This document shows positions 44,173 through 52,220 of a stretch of DNA of 64,000 nucleotides, piece by piece. How positions within the stretch are numbered: position 1 is the first letter of the stretch; each line of letters opens with the position of its first letter. The translations under genes were made by a program, and so were the position numbers. The notes below the pieces were generated by a model. The model made no database searches, had not been told where the DNA came from, and worked only from the letters and a program-made list of their open reading frames with translations. This DNA comes from Sulfurimonas paralvinellae (GTDB lineage: Bacteria; Campylobacterota; Campylobacteria; Campylobacterales; Sulfurimonadaceae). The stretch covers positions 1,860,001 to 1,924,000 of the forward strand of contig NZ_CP041406.1 of NCBI RefSeq assembly GCF_014905135.1, given 5' to 3'.

Positions 44173-44638
44173 CAAGTTCCAAAGAACCGCTGACATAGTT
44201 GGCAAAGAATGTCAGCAGTTCAAGATCGGCACTGTCAAAATCCCGGCTATTTTTATTGAGCAGCTGCATGACACCCATCACATTGCGCTTGGAATCAAAG
44301 ATAGGAACGGTAATCATATTCTTTGTCGTATAACCACTTTTTTTATCGATGCTTGGTAAAAATCTCTCATCTTCGTAAGGATTGTTGACTATCTGCGGTG
44401 ATTTTGTTCTGTATGTATCGCCAACAACACCTGAGTCGAGACCTATGACAATTCTGCCTATGCCGTCGCTGTGTTTCGTCCATAAAATCTTATCTTCATT
44501 ATCAACGATAAATATCGAGCATCTGTCTGCATCAACCAAGTTTCTCGCCTCTTGAGAGATGAGATTTATGACATTTTCCATGTCATCCATCGACATGAGT
44601 TTTTTTCCAAATTCGGCAATCTGATTAAATTTTTTCAT
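44150..44638 (-). CDS. GAF-domain protein (second of a tandem pair)
   Basis: A 162-residue single GAF domain: VDADRCSIFIVDNEDKILWT (about 36-55), GVVGDTYRTKSPQIVNNPYEDERF (about 70-93) and TVPIFDSKRNVMGVMQLLNK (about 110-129) are GAF elements (cited in parts). GAF domains bind cyclic nucleotides, haem or other small ligands; there is no output domain. It overlaps the paralogous GAF gene upstream by 14 bases. Ligand unknown. Confidence 0.85.
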   Translation of the reverse strand: MKKFNQIAEFGKKLMSMDDMENVINLISQEARNLVDADRCSIFIVDNEDKILWTKHSDGIGRIVIGLDSGVVGDTYRTKSPQIVNNPYEDERFLPSIDKKSGYTTKNMITVPIFDSKRNVMGVMQLLNKNSRDFDSADLELLTFFANYVSGSLELVILSEKV

Positions 44639-45134
44639 CTAATTCCTCTGTAATGTATGTATTTAAAAGTTCTAAAAATCCACTGACATAGTGTGCAAAA
44701 AATATCATAAACTTCACATCCTCATCATCAAAACCACCCTCTTTATTGAGCAGTTCCAAAACACCGATGACCTTTCTCTGTGAATCAAAAATGGGTGCCG
44801 TTACAATATTTTTGGTTTTATATCCTGTTCGCTCGTCCACTTCTGCAAGGAATTCTTCATGTCCGTAGGCATCATTCGCGATAACAGGCTTTTTTACTTT
44901 TATGGTATAACTGACCAATCCTTTGTTTGCCGGTATAACTATCTTATCGACACCGTCTGCCAAAGTCGTCCAGAGTTCATGCTTGAGATTATCATAGATA
45001 AAGATGGAACAGCGCTGTGCACCGATGACATCTTTTACATACCTGGCAATAAGCGGCATTCCCTCTTCAAGGGAACGTTTCGTGAGTAACTCTTTTGCGA
45101 ATTCCGTTAGTTTACTGTAGCGATTGGCTTTCAT
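44625..45134 (-). CDS. GAF-domain protein (first of a tandem pair)
   Basis: A 169-residue single GAF domain closely similar to the gene downstream (shared RCSIFI, APIFDSQRKVIGVLELLNK and FFAHYVSGFLELL). The pair probably arose by duplication and, being co-translated, may form a heterodimeric sensor. No output domain. Confidence 0.85.
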   Translation of the reverse strand: MKANRYSKLTEFAKELLTKRSLEEGMPLIARYVKDVIGAQRCSIFIYDNLKHELWTTLADGVDKIVIPANKGLVSYTIKVKKPVIANDAYGHEEFLAEVDERTGYKTKNIVTAPIFDSQRKVIGVLELLNKEGGFDDEDVKFMIFFAHYVSGFLELLNTYITEELDEKI

Positions 45135-45238
45135 GGAATATGCCTTTTTGAAAATCTTGTAAATTATTATACCAGATTAATATGACGTTAAGCGTTGAAG
45201 TGTTTTAATCACATCAAGAAAATTCACAAGGATTATAT

Positions 45239-45595
45239 ATGAAAAATGTACAAATATGGCACAATCCACGGTGTTCAAAGTCACGTCAGGCACTCGCACT
45301 TCTCGATGAAAACGGCGTAGAAAAAGATGTCGTAAAATATCTTGAAGAAAACCCCGACAAAGAGACAATAGAAAAACTGTTAAAAATGCTCGGTTTTACA
45401 TCTGCACGTGAACTGATGCGTACAAAAGAGGATATTTATAAAGAGTTAAACCTCAAAGACGAAACAGATGAGTCCAAGCTCATCGATGCAATGGTAGAGC
45501 ATCCAAAACTCATAGAACGTCCTATCATCATCAAAGGCGACAAAGCGATCATTGCAAGACCGCCTGAAAAAGTTACAGAGTTCTTAAAGGACTAG
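45239..45595 (+). CDS. ArsC/Spx-family arsenate reductase-like protein
   Basis: A 118-residue thioredoxin-fold protein of the glutaredoxin-coupled ArsC family: IWHNPRCSKSRQALALL (about 5-21) holds the catalytic cysteine with the following arginine-containing loop, and ERPIIIKGDKAIIARPPEKV (about 92-111) is the family's C-terminal signature with its conserved arginine. It lacks an adjacent arsB/arsR, so arsenate may not be its real substrate. AAGGA precedes the ATG. Confidence 0.85.
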   Translation: MKNVQIWHNPRCSKSRQALALLDENGVEKDVVKYLEENPDKETIEKLLKMLGFTSARELMRTKEDIYKELNLKDETDESKLIDAMVEHPKLIERPIIIKGDKAIIARPPEKVTEFLKD

Positions 45596-46029
45596 ACCTC
45601 GAGCTTTTCAATGCTCACGCCGTTGTCTTTAAGAAACTTTGAGACAACTTCGGAGTGGGTATGTTCATACTCTTTTAAAAAGACGATACGTTTAATACCA
45701 GAAGCGATAAGATTTTTGCTGCACTCACTACACGGCTCGAGTGTCACATAGATCGTCGCACCCTCGATACTGATACCTTTACGTGCCGCCCAGATGATAG
45801 CATTCATCTCTGCATGGATCTCATAGGTCTTACTCCACTCATGATGCTCCGGCGTGTACTCATCATTCCAGTGTTCACAGCAGTTTACATAACCTGCAGG
45901 AGTCCCGTTGTAACCTGTTGAGAGAATACGACCGTCTTTAACGATGACCGCTCCTACCTGCTTGGAGACACACTTCGAAGCCGATGCTATCTCGGAAGCG
46001 ATATTAATGAAGATCTTGTCGTTTATCAT
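45592..46029 (-). CDS. dCMP deaminase-family protein
   Basis: A 145-residue zinc-dependent deaminase. Zinc ligands are in IHAEMNAIIWAARKG (HAE) at about 71-85 and TLEPCSECSKNLIASG (PCxxC) at about 95-110. The N-terminal CVSKQVGAVIVKDGRILSTGYNG matches deoxycytidylate deaminases (ComEB type), which supply dUMP for thymidylate synthesis. It overlaps the SurA-like gene by 4 bases and ends against the convergent arsC-like gene. Confidence 0.92.
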   Translation of the reverse strand: MINDKIFINIASEIASASKCVSKQVGAVIVKDGRILSTGYNGTPAGYVNCCEHWNDEYTPEHHEWSKTYEIHAEMNAIIWAARKGISIEGATIYVTLEPCSECSKNLIASGIKRIVFLKEYEHTHSEVVSKFLKDNGVSIEKLEV

Positions 46030-46868
46030 GACTCTTCTGGCATTCTTATGATGTTGATGTCCGCATTGTCACGCAAACGCGCAAAATAATCACTCAAGAT
46101 AGCCTCACGCTTCTCTGACATAATCGCATTGACGATCTGTGGTCGTAGACTCTCCATATCGACATCCGCCGCCGAAGTTACCGACTTGACATAAAAGCTC
46201 ATAAAACCGCCTTTACCGTTTGGAACTATCGGAGTAAAACTGCCTACTTTCGTTTTTGAAAGCAAAGAGGCAAGTTCAGGAGAGATTCTGCCATATGGCA
46301 GTTCCTGTTCATTTGAAGCGATCTGTGGTGAATAGAACATAGGGTTGTCAACTTTCTCTTTTAAAAGGCTCTTCTCTTTTGAATCGTAAATAACAACAGA
46401 GAAAGATGCCGGATGCTTAAAATCATTTTTATGCAGTTCATAATAATCTTTTATCTCCTCTTCACCCGGTTCGCTCATAGAACTCATTGCAATGGCACTA
46501 TAAAGCTTCTGAGAGAGCAGTTTTTGTTTTATCTTCTCTTTGAGCTGCTCTGAACTCAGACCGTTCGACTCACGCACAGCATCGTAAAATTCACTGATAC
46601 TCATGTTGTTACGTGCTGCCATTTGTTTTATGTCAGCATAAACTTCTGCGGAAGTTACATCGATTTTTCTCTTTTTAACCTCAAGACTCTCCAGCTTTTT
46701 ACGGATCAAAATATCGACAGCCTTTTTCGCATCGACTCTATCTGTCTGCATCTCTTTTTTTATATCCAAAAGCGTTATCGCCTTATCTTCAACCACGACA
46801 GCCACACCGTCATATACTTTCGCTTCCAGAGCCGCCGTTAATAAAAGTGCCAAAATTATTTTATACAT
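46026..46868 (-). CDS. SurA-like periplasmic chaperone / peptidyl-prolyl isomerase
   Basis: About 280 residues from ATG 46868 (a start at 46883 adds five residues; both have weak ribosome sites). A signal peptide (MYKIILALLLTAALEA) is followed by a SurA N-terminal helical domain (VYDGVAVVVEDKAITLLDIKKEM, cited in part) and a divergent parvulin-like segment. It would guide outer-membrane proteins across the periplasm. It is preceded by the structured leader element at 46893-46969 and is divergent from gltX. Confidence 0.8.
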   Translation of the reverse strand: MYKIILALLLTAALEAKVYDGVAVVVEDKAITLLDIKKEMQTDRVDAKKAVDILIRKKLESLEVKKRKIDVTSAEVYADIKQMAARNNMSISEFYDAVRESNGLSSEQLKEKIKQKLLSQKLYSAIAMSSMSEPGEEEIKDYYELHKNDFKHPASFSVVIYDSKEKSLLKEKVDNPMFYSPQIASNEQELPYGRISPELASLLSKTKVGSFTPIVPNGKGGFMSFYVKSVTSAADVDMESLRPQIVNAIMSEKREAILSDYFARLRDNADINIIRMPEES

Positions 46869-46892
46869 CCATATTCCATTCATTACTTTGTT

Positions 46893-46969
46893 AATATTTT
46901 TGGCAGTATGTTTTTGAGGCTCAGAGCGCAGGGAGGATTTGTCCTCTAAAATAGACTGCCAAAAATATT
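46893..46969 (-). ncRNA. Structured leader element E1 upstream of the SurA-like gene
   Basis: Perfect 15-bp closing stem AATATTTTTGGCAGT (46893-46907) with ACTGCCAAAAATATT (46955-46969). Inside, read on the minus strand, are TTAGAGGACAAATCCTCCC (hairpin GAGGA-CAAA-TCCTC) and a small GCTC/GAGC hairpin followed by CTCA. A minus-strand -10 TAAAAT at 46977-46982 puts the transcription start at the first base of the stem. The interior core is shared with the element at 47020 but the closing stem has a different sequence. Confidence 0.6.
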
Positions 46970-46976
46970 TTCCAAT

Positions 46977-47011
46977 ATTTTACCAACCTTTAACCAACAA
47001 TTGCCTAAAAT
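46977..47011. promoter_or_regulatory. Divergent promoters for the SurA-like gene and gltX
   Basis: A minus-strand -10 TAAAAT lies at 46977-46982 and a plus-strand -10 TAAAAT at 47006-47011, each about 8-9 bases before the start of its structured element. No convincing -35 boxes. Confidence 0.45.
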
Positions 47012-47019
47012 TACGTGAA

Positions 47020-47095
47020 ACTTCTTACATAAGCTTAGCTTAGAGGACAAATCCTCCCTGGCTCACGAGCCTCACACTAACCTTATGTAAGAAGT
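47020..47095 (+). ncRNA. Structured leader element E2 upstream of gltX
   Basis: Perfect 14-bp closing stem ACTTCTTACATAAG (47020-47033) with CTTATGTAAGAAGT (47082-47095), extended by TTAG/CTAA after one mismatch. The core TTAGAGGACAAATCCTCCCTG (21 bases, 47040-47060, cited here without its last bases elsewhere) is identical to that in E1, followed by GGCT-CACG-AGCC and CTCA. It ends 15 bases before the AAGG ribosome site of gltX. The layout is a three-way junction with one variable and two conserved helices. Confidence 0.6.
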
Positions 47096-47120
47096 ATAAA
47101 AACATATAAAAAGGTTACAC

Positions 47121-48515
47121 ATGGTTGTCACACGTTTCGCACCTTCTCCTACAGGATACCTGCATATCGGCGGTTTAAGAACAGCGCTCTTCTCTTACCT
47201 CTGGGCAAGAACAAACAACGGAAAATTCGTTCTTCGTATCGAAGATACAGACAAAAAAAGAAATTCCGAAGAAGCAACCGAAGCGATTCTCAAAGCCTTT
47301 GACTGGCTCGGACTCGAAGCTGACGGAGAGGTCACCTACCAAAGTAAACGTGACAATATCTATGCCAAGTACATCCAACAGCTTCTCGATGAAGGCAAAG
47401 CCTATAAATGCTACATGTCAAAAGAGGAACTCGATGCTTTGCGTGAGGAGCAGATGGCAAATAAACAGCGTGCAAAATATGACGGGCGATACCGCGATTT
47501 TGACGGGACACCGCCTGAGGGTATCGAGCCTGTTATCCGTATTAAAGCACCGACTTCGGGTGAGATCGTCGTGCATGACGGCGTTAAGGGCGATGTTGTC
47601 TTTCAAGCCGAAGACATTTTGGATGATTTTGTCATCGCCAGAGCTGACGGCAGCCCGACGTACAACTTTGTCGTTGCCATCGATGATGCACTCATGGGCA
47701 TTAACGAGGTCATCCGCGGAGACGACCACCTCTCAAACACTCCAAAGCAGATAGTCGTCTATGAAGCACTCGGTTTTGAGATTCCGAAATTTTACCATGT
47801 TCCTATGATTCACAATCAACAGGGCAAAAAACTCTCAAAACGTGACGGTGCAACTGATGTTATGGCCTACAAAGAGATGGGATATCTTCCAGAAGCACTG
47901 CTGAACTTCTTAGTGCGTCTTGGCTGGAGTCACGGCGATCAGGAGATATTTTCCCTGCAAGAGATGAAAGAGCTGTTCGATCCAAAAGACATCAATAAAT
48001 CAGCTTCCATCTATAATACTGAAAAGCTCGACTGGCTCAATGCCCACTACATAAAAAACAGCTCAAACGAAAGACTCACCGAACTGTTGAGCGACTTTGG
48101 CGTTATGCTGAGCTCACACGATAAAAAAGAGATTATTCTCGATGCGCTTAAAGAGCGGGCAAAAACACTCAAAGAACTCGCTGAACTTATCAATGAGATC
48201 ATCGTAGCACCTACTGAGTATGATCCTAAAGCCGTCAAAAAAGCTTTCAAAGGCAATGCTGTCGAAGTACTTGAAACCTTTGCAAACAGACTTGAAGAAG
48301 CGAATGAACTGCACCTGCCAAGTGATTACCATCACATCATGGAAAAGGTTGTTGAAGAGATGGAGATAGGTTTTGGTAAGATCGGCCAACCTCTGCGTGT
48401 CGCCCTGCTTGGAAAGCTCAGCGGTCCCGGCCTTGATGTGGTCATGAGTGTCCTTGGAAAAGATGAAACACTCGATCGCATTGCAAAAGCGATTCTTGCC
48501 AACATCAACGAGTAA
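47121..48515 (+). CDS. gltX: Glutamyl-tRNA synthetase
   Basis: A 464-residue class I synthetase. The HIGH-type motif is in RFAPSPTGYLHIGGLRTALF (about 5-24), and the KMSKS-type loop is KKLSKRDGATDV at about 236-247. Length and motifs match bacterial GltX; many Campylobacterota carry two copies, one with relaxed tRNA-Gln specificity, and this window does not show which one it is. The transcript carries the structured leader E2 immediately upstream. Confidence 0.96.
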   Translation: MVVTRFAPSPTGYLHIGGLRTALFSYLWARTNNGKFVLRIEDTDKKRNSEEATEAILKAFDWLGLEADGEVTYQSKRDNIYAKYIQQLLDEGKAYKCYMSKEELDALREEQMANKQRAKYDGRYRDFDGTPPEGIEPVIRIKAPTSGEIVVHDGVKGDVVFQAEDILDDFVIARADGSPTYNFVVAIDDALMGINEVIRGDDHLSNTPKQIVVYEALGFEIPKFYHVPMIHNQQGKKLSKRDGATDVMAYKEMGYLPEALLNFLVRLGWSHGDQEIFSLQEMKELFDPKDINKSASIYNTEKLDWLNAHYIKNSSNERLTELLSDFGVMLSSHDKKEIILDALKERAKTLKELAELINEIIVAPTEYDPKAVKKAFKGNAVEVLETFANRLEEANELHLPSDYHHIMEKVVEEMEIGFGKIGQPLRVALLGKLSGPGLDVVMSVLGKDETLDRIAKAILANINE

Positions 48516-48538
48516 AATAGTCTTTATTAAGATTAGGG

Positions 48539-48544
48539 TATACT
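48539..48544 (+). promoter_or_regulatory. -10 box of the HD-GYP/diguanylate cyclase unit
   Basis: TATACT 30 bases before the ATG at 48575; the leader carries a strong AAAGGAGG ribosome site. Confidence 0.55.
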
Positions 48545-48574
48545 TAATGTAGGAAAAAGAAAGGAGGGTGTCCA

Positions 48575-50317
48575 ATGCAAAAAAGAAGACAATATCTTCT
48601 TTTTCTTACAAGAGGATTATATTTTATCTGGACACTCCTGCTTTTAGGAATTCTCACTATCATCATAGAAAGAACCTATACTTACGCTAAATACATCGCT
48701 ATCCAAGAAGCAAAAACAAGTGTCAACAAAGATCTTGCATACAGAAGCTGGGTCGCTTCACACGGCGGAGTCTATGTTCCCGTTGACAAAAAAACCCAAC
48801 CAAATCCCTACCTCAGTCATATAAAAGAGAGAGATTTCACCGCACTGGGGAAAAAATATACTCTGATGAATCCTGCATACACACTCTCACAAATGATGCA
48901 TGACTACACAAAGCTCTATGGTGTAAAAACCCACATCACAAGTAAAAAACTTCTCAACCCAAAGAACAAACCCGATGAGTGGGAGACACTTGCTCTCAAT
49001 GAGATCGAGCGTTCCAGAAAACAGTATTATGAACTTAATAAAATTAACGATGAAGAGTACCTTCGTCTGATGAACCCACTGGTAACAAAAAAATCCTGTC
49101 TGAAATGTCATGCTTTTCAAGGTTACAAGGTTGGTGACATCCGTGGAGGGGTCAGTGTTTCAATACCAATGCGACCACTCTATAAAGATGCTCTGAAAAG
49201 CTCACTTTTAGTCGCTGCACTCTTTTTTATCATTTGGCTTGCAGGTATGCTGATCATCCGTTACTTTATTAAAAAGACCTACAAATATATAGATGAACAA
49301 GAGGAAATGTATGAACAATATATCTATGGACTTGTTAATATCGTTGAAAAGCGCGATACATACACGGCAGGGCACTCTTCACGAGTGGCTTCGTATGCAG
49401 CGCTCATTGCAAAAGAGATGGGAATCTCGCAAGAGCAGATCCATACACTTCATAGAGCCGGAATGCTCCATGACATCGGTAAAATAGCGATTCCGGATTC
49501 TGTCTTTCTAAAACCAAGCAGGCTCATGCCAGAAGAGTATAAACTCATCCAGGAACATGTCATCATGAGCTATGAGATACTCAACAAAATTGCCATCTTC
49601 GATGACATAAAAGAGGTCGTTCGCGATCACCATGAACACTATGACGGTAGTGGTTATCCACGTGGTTTACGTGGAGATGAAACGCCGATATTGGCACAGA
49701 TTTTAACACTTGCAGACTCCTTTGATGCCATGACAACTGACAGAATATACAAAGGTAGAAAAAGTGTTGCAGAGGCACTTGAAGAGATCGAAGCACTCTC
49801 AGGAAAACAGTTCAATCCAAACATTGTGCAAGCTGCGCTCAAAGCACTTCAAGGTATAAAAATCCAAGAAGTTCCTCACCAAAAACCACAAAACATGCTT
49901 GAACGTGAGCGTTTCAGCTATTTTTACAAAGATGCACTGACAGGCCTTTACAACGAAACATCTTTGACAAAAGATATACATACGATTCAAAATTACAAAC
50001 ATATCCTCTGGATATCACTCAAAGGCTTCCATAACTTTAACAAAACAAAAGGATGGAATGCAGGTGATGACCTTCTCAAAGAAATTGCGGAAATATTAAA
50101 AAACAACTTTTCAAAAGAGAGCCTGCTCTACCGTTTTTATGGAGATAATTTTTTAGTCTTTACCAATTCTAAAAAAGAGATAGAGAATACCCTGACAATA
50201 CTCAATGAACGTTTTGATGACAAAGAAGTAACAGTCGATGTCAAACACAATACAAAAGAGATCACTGCAGATATGCAGATAGAAAGTTTACGCGATGTTC
50301 TACAAAAACTTTTTTAA
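48575..50317 (+). CDS. Haem-binding (Tll0287-like) sensor HD-GYP protein with degenerate GGDEF tail
   Basis: A 580-residue membrane protein. Helix 1 (about 8-30) and helix 2 (about 213-232) flank a periplasmic Tll0287-like/DUF3365 domain with a c-type haem motif SCLKCHAFQGYKVGDIRGG (Cys about 174). The HD-GYP domain (about 250-430) has HSSRVA, the HDIGK pair in GMLHDIGKIAIPD, HHEHYDGSGYPRGLRGDE and LADSFDAMTTDR, so c-di-GMP hydrolysis is likely. The last 130 residues resemble a GGDEF domain (DALTGLYNETSL) but the signature is YGDNF, so it is probably not catalytic. It overlaps the following diguanylate cyclase gene by 23 bases. Confidence 0.88.
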   Translation: MQKRRQYLLFLTRGLYFIWTLLLLGILTIIIERTYTYAKYIAIQEAKTSVNKDLAYRSWVASHGGVYVPVDKKTQPNPYLSHIKERDFTALGKKYTLMNPAYTLSQMMHDYTKLYGVKTHITSKKLLNPKNKPDEWETLALNEIERSRKQYYELNKINDEEYLRLMNPLVTKKSCLKCHAFQGYKVGDIRGGVSVSIPMRPLYKDALKSSLLVAALFFIIWLAGMLIIRYFIKKTYKYIDEQEEMYEQYIYGLVNIVEKRDTYTAGHSSRVASYAALIAKEMGISQEQIHTLHRAGMLHDIGKIAIPDSVFLKPSRLMPEEYKLIQEHVIMSYEILNKIAIFDDIKEVVRDHHEHYDGSGYPRGLRGDETPILAQILTLADSFDAMTTDRIYKGRKSVAEALEEIEALSGKQFNPNIVQAALKALQGIKIQEVPHQKPQNMLERERFSYFYKDALTGLYNETSLTKDIHTIQNYKHILWISLKGFHNFNKTKGWNAGDDLLKEIAEILKNNFSKESLLYRFYGDNFLVFTNSKKEIENTLTILNERFDDKEVTVDVKHNTKEITADMQIESLRDVLQKLF

Positions 50318-51857
50318 AAATAACCGACGCCCTCTGCTTATCAGCCTGATCTTCTTTGCAGTAGTGGAGGCCGTAATCCTTCTCTCTACAAGTTACCTTA
50401 AACAAAAAGATATAAATTACTACCTCGATATCTTTACCAATAACCTTGAAACAAATATTAACATGACAAATGCACATCTCAGTGAATTGACGCAAAGCTT
50501 CTATGACTTTAAGATAAATAACCCAAAAGTTGACGCTATCATGGCTAAAGCAGCAGCAACACAGGACAAGCATGAACGAGATAGACTTCGCAAAGAGCTT
50601 TTTAGATTACTGAATGATGACTATAAAAAAATGCATCATTACGGCATACGACAGCTTCATTTTCATCTTCCGAACTCTATCAGTTTTTTGCGTTTTCACA
50701 GACCAAACAAATATGGGGATTCACTTCAAAATGTCCGCGAGACCATCGATTATGTCAACAAAAGAAGAATTCCCATCAGTGCATTTGAAGAGGGGCGGAT
50801 TTTCAATGGCTTTCGCAACGTGTATCCAATCTTTCACGATGGAGAGTTTGTCGGTACAGTTGAGCTTTCCTTCTCTTTTCTGGCAATGCAGGAGTTCTTG
50901 ACAAAAACAGACCATACCTCCTATCTCTTTCTCATCAAGCAAGAAGTTGTCAATAAAAAAGTTTTTACAAGCGAAAAGAGGAACTATCAAAAAAGTGAGT
51001 TTGACGGTTTTGACTACGATAAAGCTACATTAAGTAAAAGCATGCAGATGCGGCTTAACAAAATGTTTAGCATCAATAAAGCAATCTCCAAACAAGTAGC
51101 ACAAAGAGTTGCCAAGGGAGAGTCATTTTCGATCTATTTTCATCAAAATGACATCTACAATGATAGCCCTATCATTATCTCTTTCATTGCCGTACCGAAC
51201 CTTGACAGCAAGACAGTGGCCTACATTCTCAACTATCAGTTTGGCGATACACTTAAAATTTTAATCAAAAATTCACATATGATTTTTATTATTCTCTCTT
51301 TACTCCTAATTTTTATCTCTCTTATCTTGTTTATCTATTTTTATAATGATGAGAAGAGGAGAGCAAAGATATTTCAAGATGCGACACATGACGCATTGAC
51401 AGGTCTTTACAATCGTCATGCGGTCAATTACTTCTTCAAACAGAAAATAGATGAATCAAAACGCTATCATAAACCACTGAGCATCATTTTTTGCGACATC
51501 GATTTTTTTAAAAAAATCAATGATACCTATGGACATGACATCGGAGATTATGTTCTAAAAGGTATCGCAGCCATACTACAAAACCATCTTCGTTCAAGTG
51601 ATATATCTGCCAGATGGGGAGGAGAGGAGTTCATCATTTTCTTACCGGAAACATCTCTTGAAGAAGCTGTTGCCATCGCTCAAAAACTACGCAAGATCAT
51701 CGAAGCATCACTCTTTAGCTCCATCGAGACAACTACCTGCAGTTTTGGTGTTACACAACTACGAGAAGATGACACTTCTGACTCTCTGCTCAAACGAGTT
51801 GATGAGCTGCTCTATAGAGCAAAAGAAAACGGAAGAAATCGTGTTGAGAACGACTAG
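50295..51857 (+). CDS. Membrane diguanylate cyclase with periplasmic sensor domain
   Basis: A 520-residue protein with helix 1 (about 12-30), a large periplasmic domain to about 330 that looks like a double-Cache sensor (RQLHFHLPNSISFLRFHRPNKYGD at about 119-142, cited in part), helix 2 (about 335-353), and a GGDEF-type domain with the active-site variant RWGGEEF near 439-445. It would make c-di-GMP and is co-translated with the HD-GYP phosphodiesterase, giving a matched on/off pair. Confidence 0.9.
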   Translation: MFYKNFFKNNRRPLLISLIFFAVVEAVILLSTSYLKQKDINYYLDIFTNNLETNINMTNAHLSELTQSFYDFKINNPKVDAIMAKAAATQDKHERDRLRKELFRLLNDDYKKMHHYGIRQLHFHLPNSISFLRFHRPNKYGDSLQNVRETIDYVNKRRIPISAFEEGRIFNGFRNVYPIFHDGEFVGTVELSFSFLAMQEFLTKTDHTSYLFLIKQEVVNKKVFTSEKRNYQKSEFDGFDYDKATLSKSMQMRLNKMFSINKAISKQVAQRVAKGESFSIYFHQNDIYNDSPIIISFIAVPNLDSKTVAYILNYQFGDTLKILIKNSHMIFIILSLLLIFISLILFIYFYNDEKRRAKIFQDATHDALTGLYNRHAVNYFFKQKIDESKRYHKPLSIIFCDIDFFKKINDTYGHDIGDYVLKGIAAILQNHLRSSDISARWGGEEFIIFLPETSLEEAVAIAQKLRKIIEASLFSSIETTTCSFGVTQLREDDTSDSLLKRVDELLYRAKENGRNRVEND

Positions 51858-52120
51858 ATGTCATCCCTGTAGACATCGGTCATATCAAAATCATAATCCG
51901 GCTTGATATCAGGTATTGAGTCCAGATCATTGGGGTCTACTTTTTGTTCGGAAAGATTATACTCTTTACCTTGGTAAAACTTCTGTTCCTTGGCAAACCT
52001 CTTCTCTTTTTGCATCTGTTCTTGAACATGTTTTGCTTTGAGTTCTTCAGCTGTACTTTTTGCCTGCAGTCCAGAAACTCCCATAAACAGGACAAAGAAT
52101 AACAAAGTTCCTTTTTTCAT
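51854..52120 (-). CDS. Small exported protein of unknown function
   Basis: An 88-residue protein with a signal peptide (MKKGTLLFFVLFMGVSGLQA) and a highly charged mature part: a lysine/glutamate-rich helix followed by an aspartate-rich tail (DPNDLDSIPDIKPDYDFD). No family recognised. Its stop overlaps the convergent diguanylate cyclase stop, and an AGG ribosome site is present. The acidic end might bind metal ions, but that is speculation. Confidence 0.6.
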   Translation of the reverse strand: MKKGTLLFFVLFMGVSGLQAKSTAEELKAKHVQEQMQKEKRFAKEQKFYQGKEYNLSEQKVDPNDLDSIPDIKPDYDFDMTDVYRDDI

Positions 52121-52220
52121 AACCTATCCTTATTAAGATATTAATCTTAAATTATACCTAAAAGAATCCCGTTTTCAAAATATTGTCTGCGGATTTGAAC
52201 ATATCCGATATAATTCCACT

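Noticed and set aside
45239-45595. Arsenic resistance operon
   Set aside because: Only the ArsC-like protein is present; no arsB, acr3 or arsR gene is nearby, so an arsenic role is not claimed.
46893-47095. Inverted pair of a miniature transposable element
   Set aside because: Terminal stems differ completely between the two copies while the interior is conserved, opposite to MITE terminal repeats, and no target-site duplication is visible; structured RNA is the better reading, though not proven.
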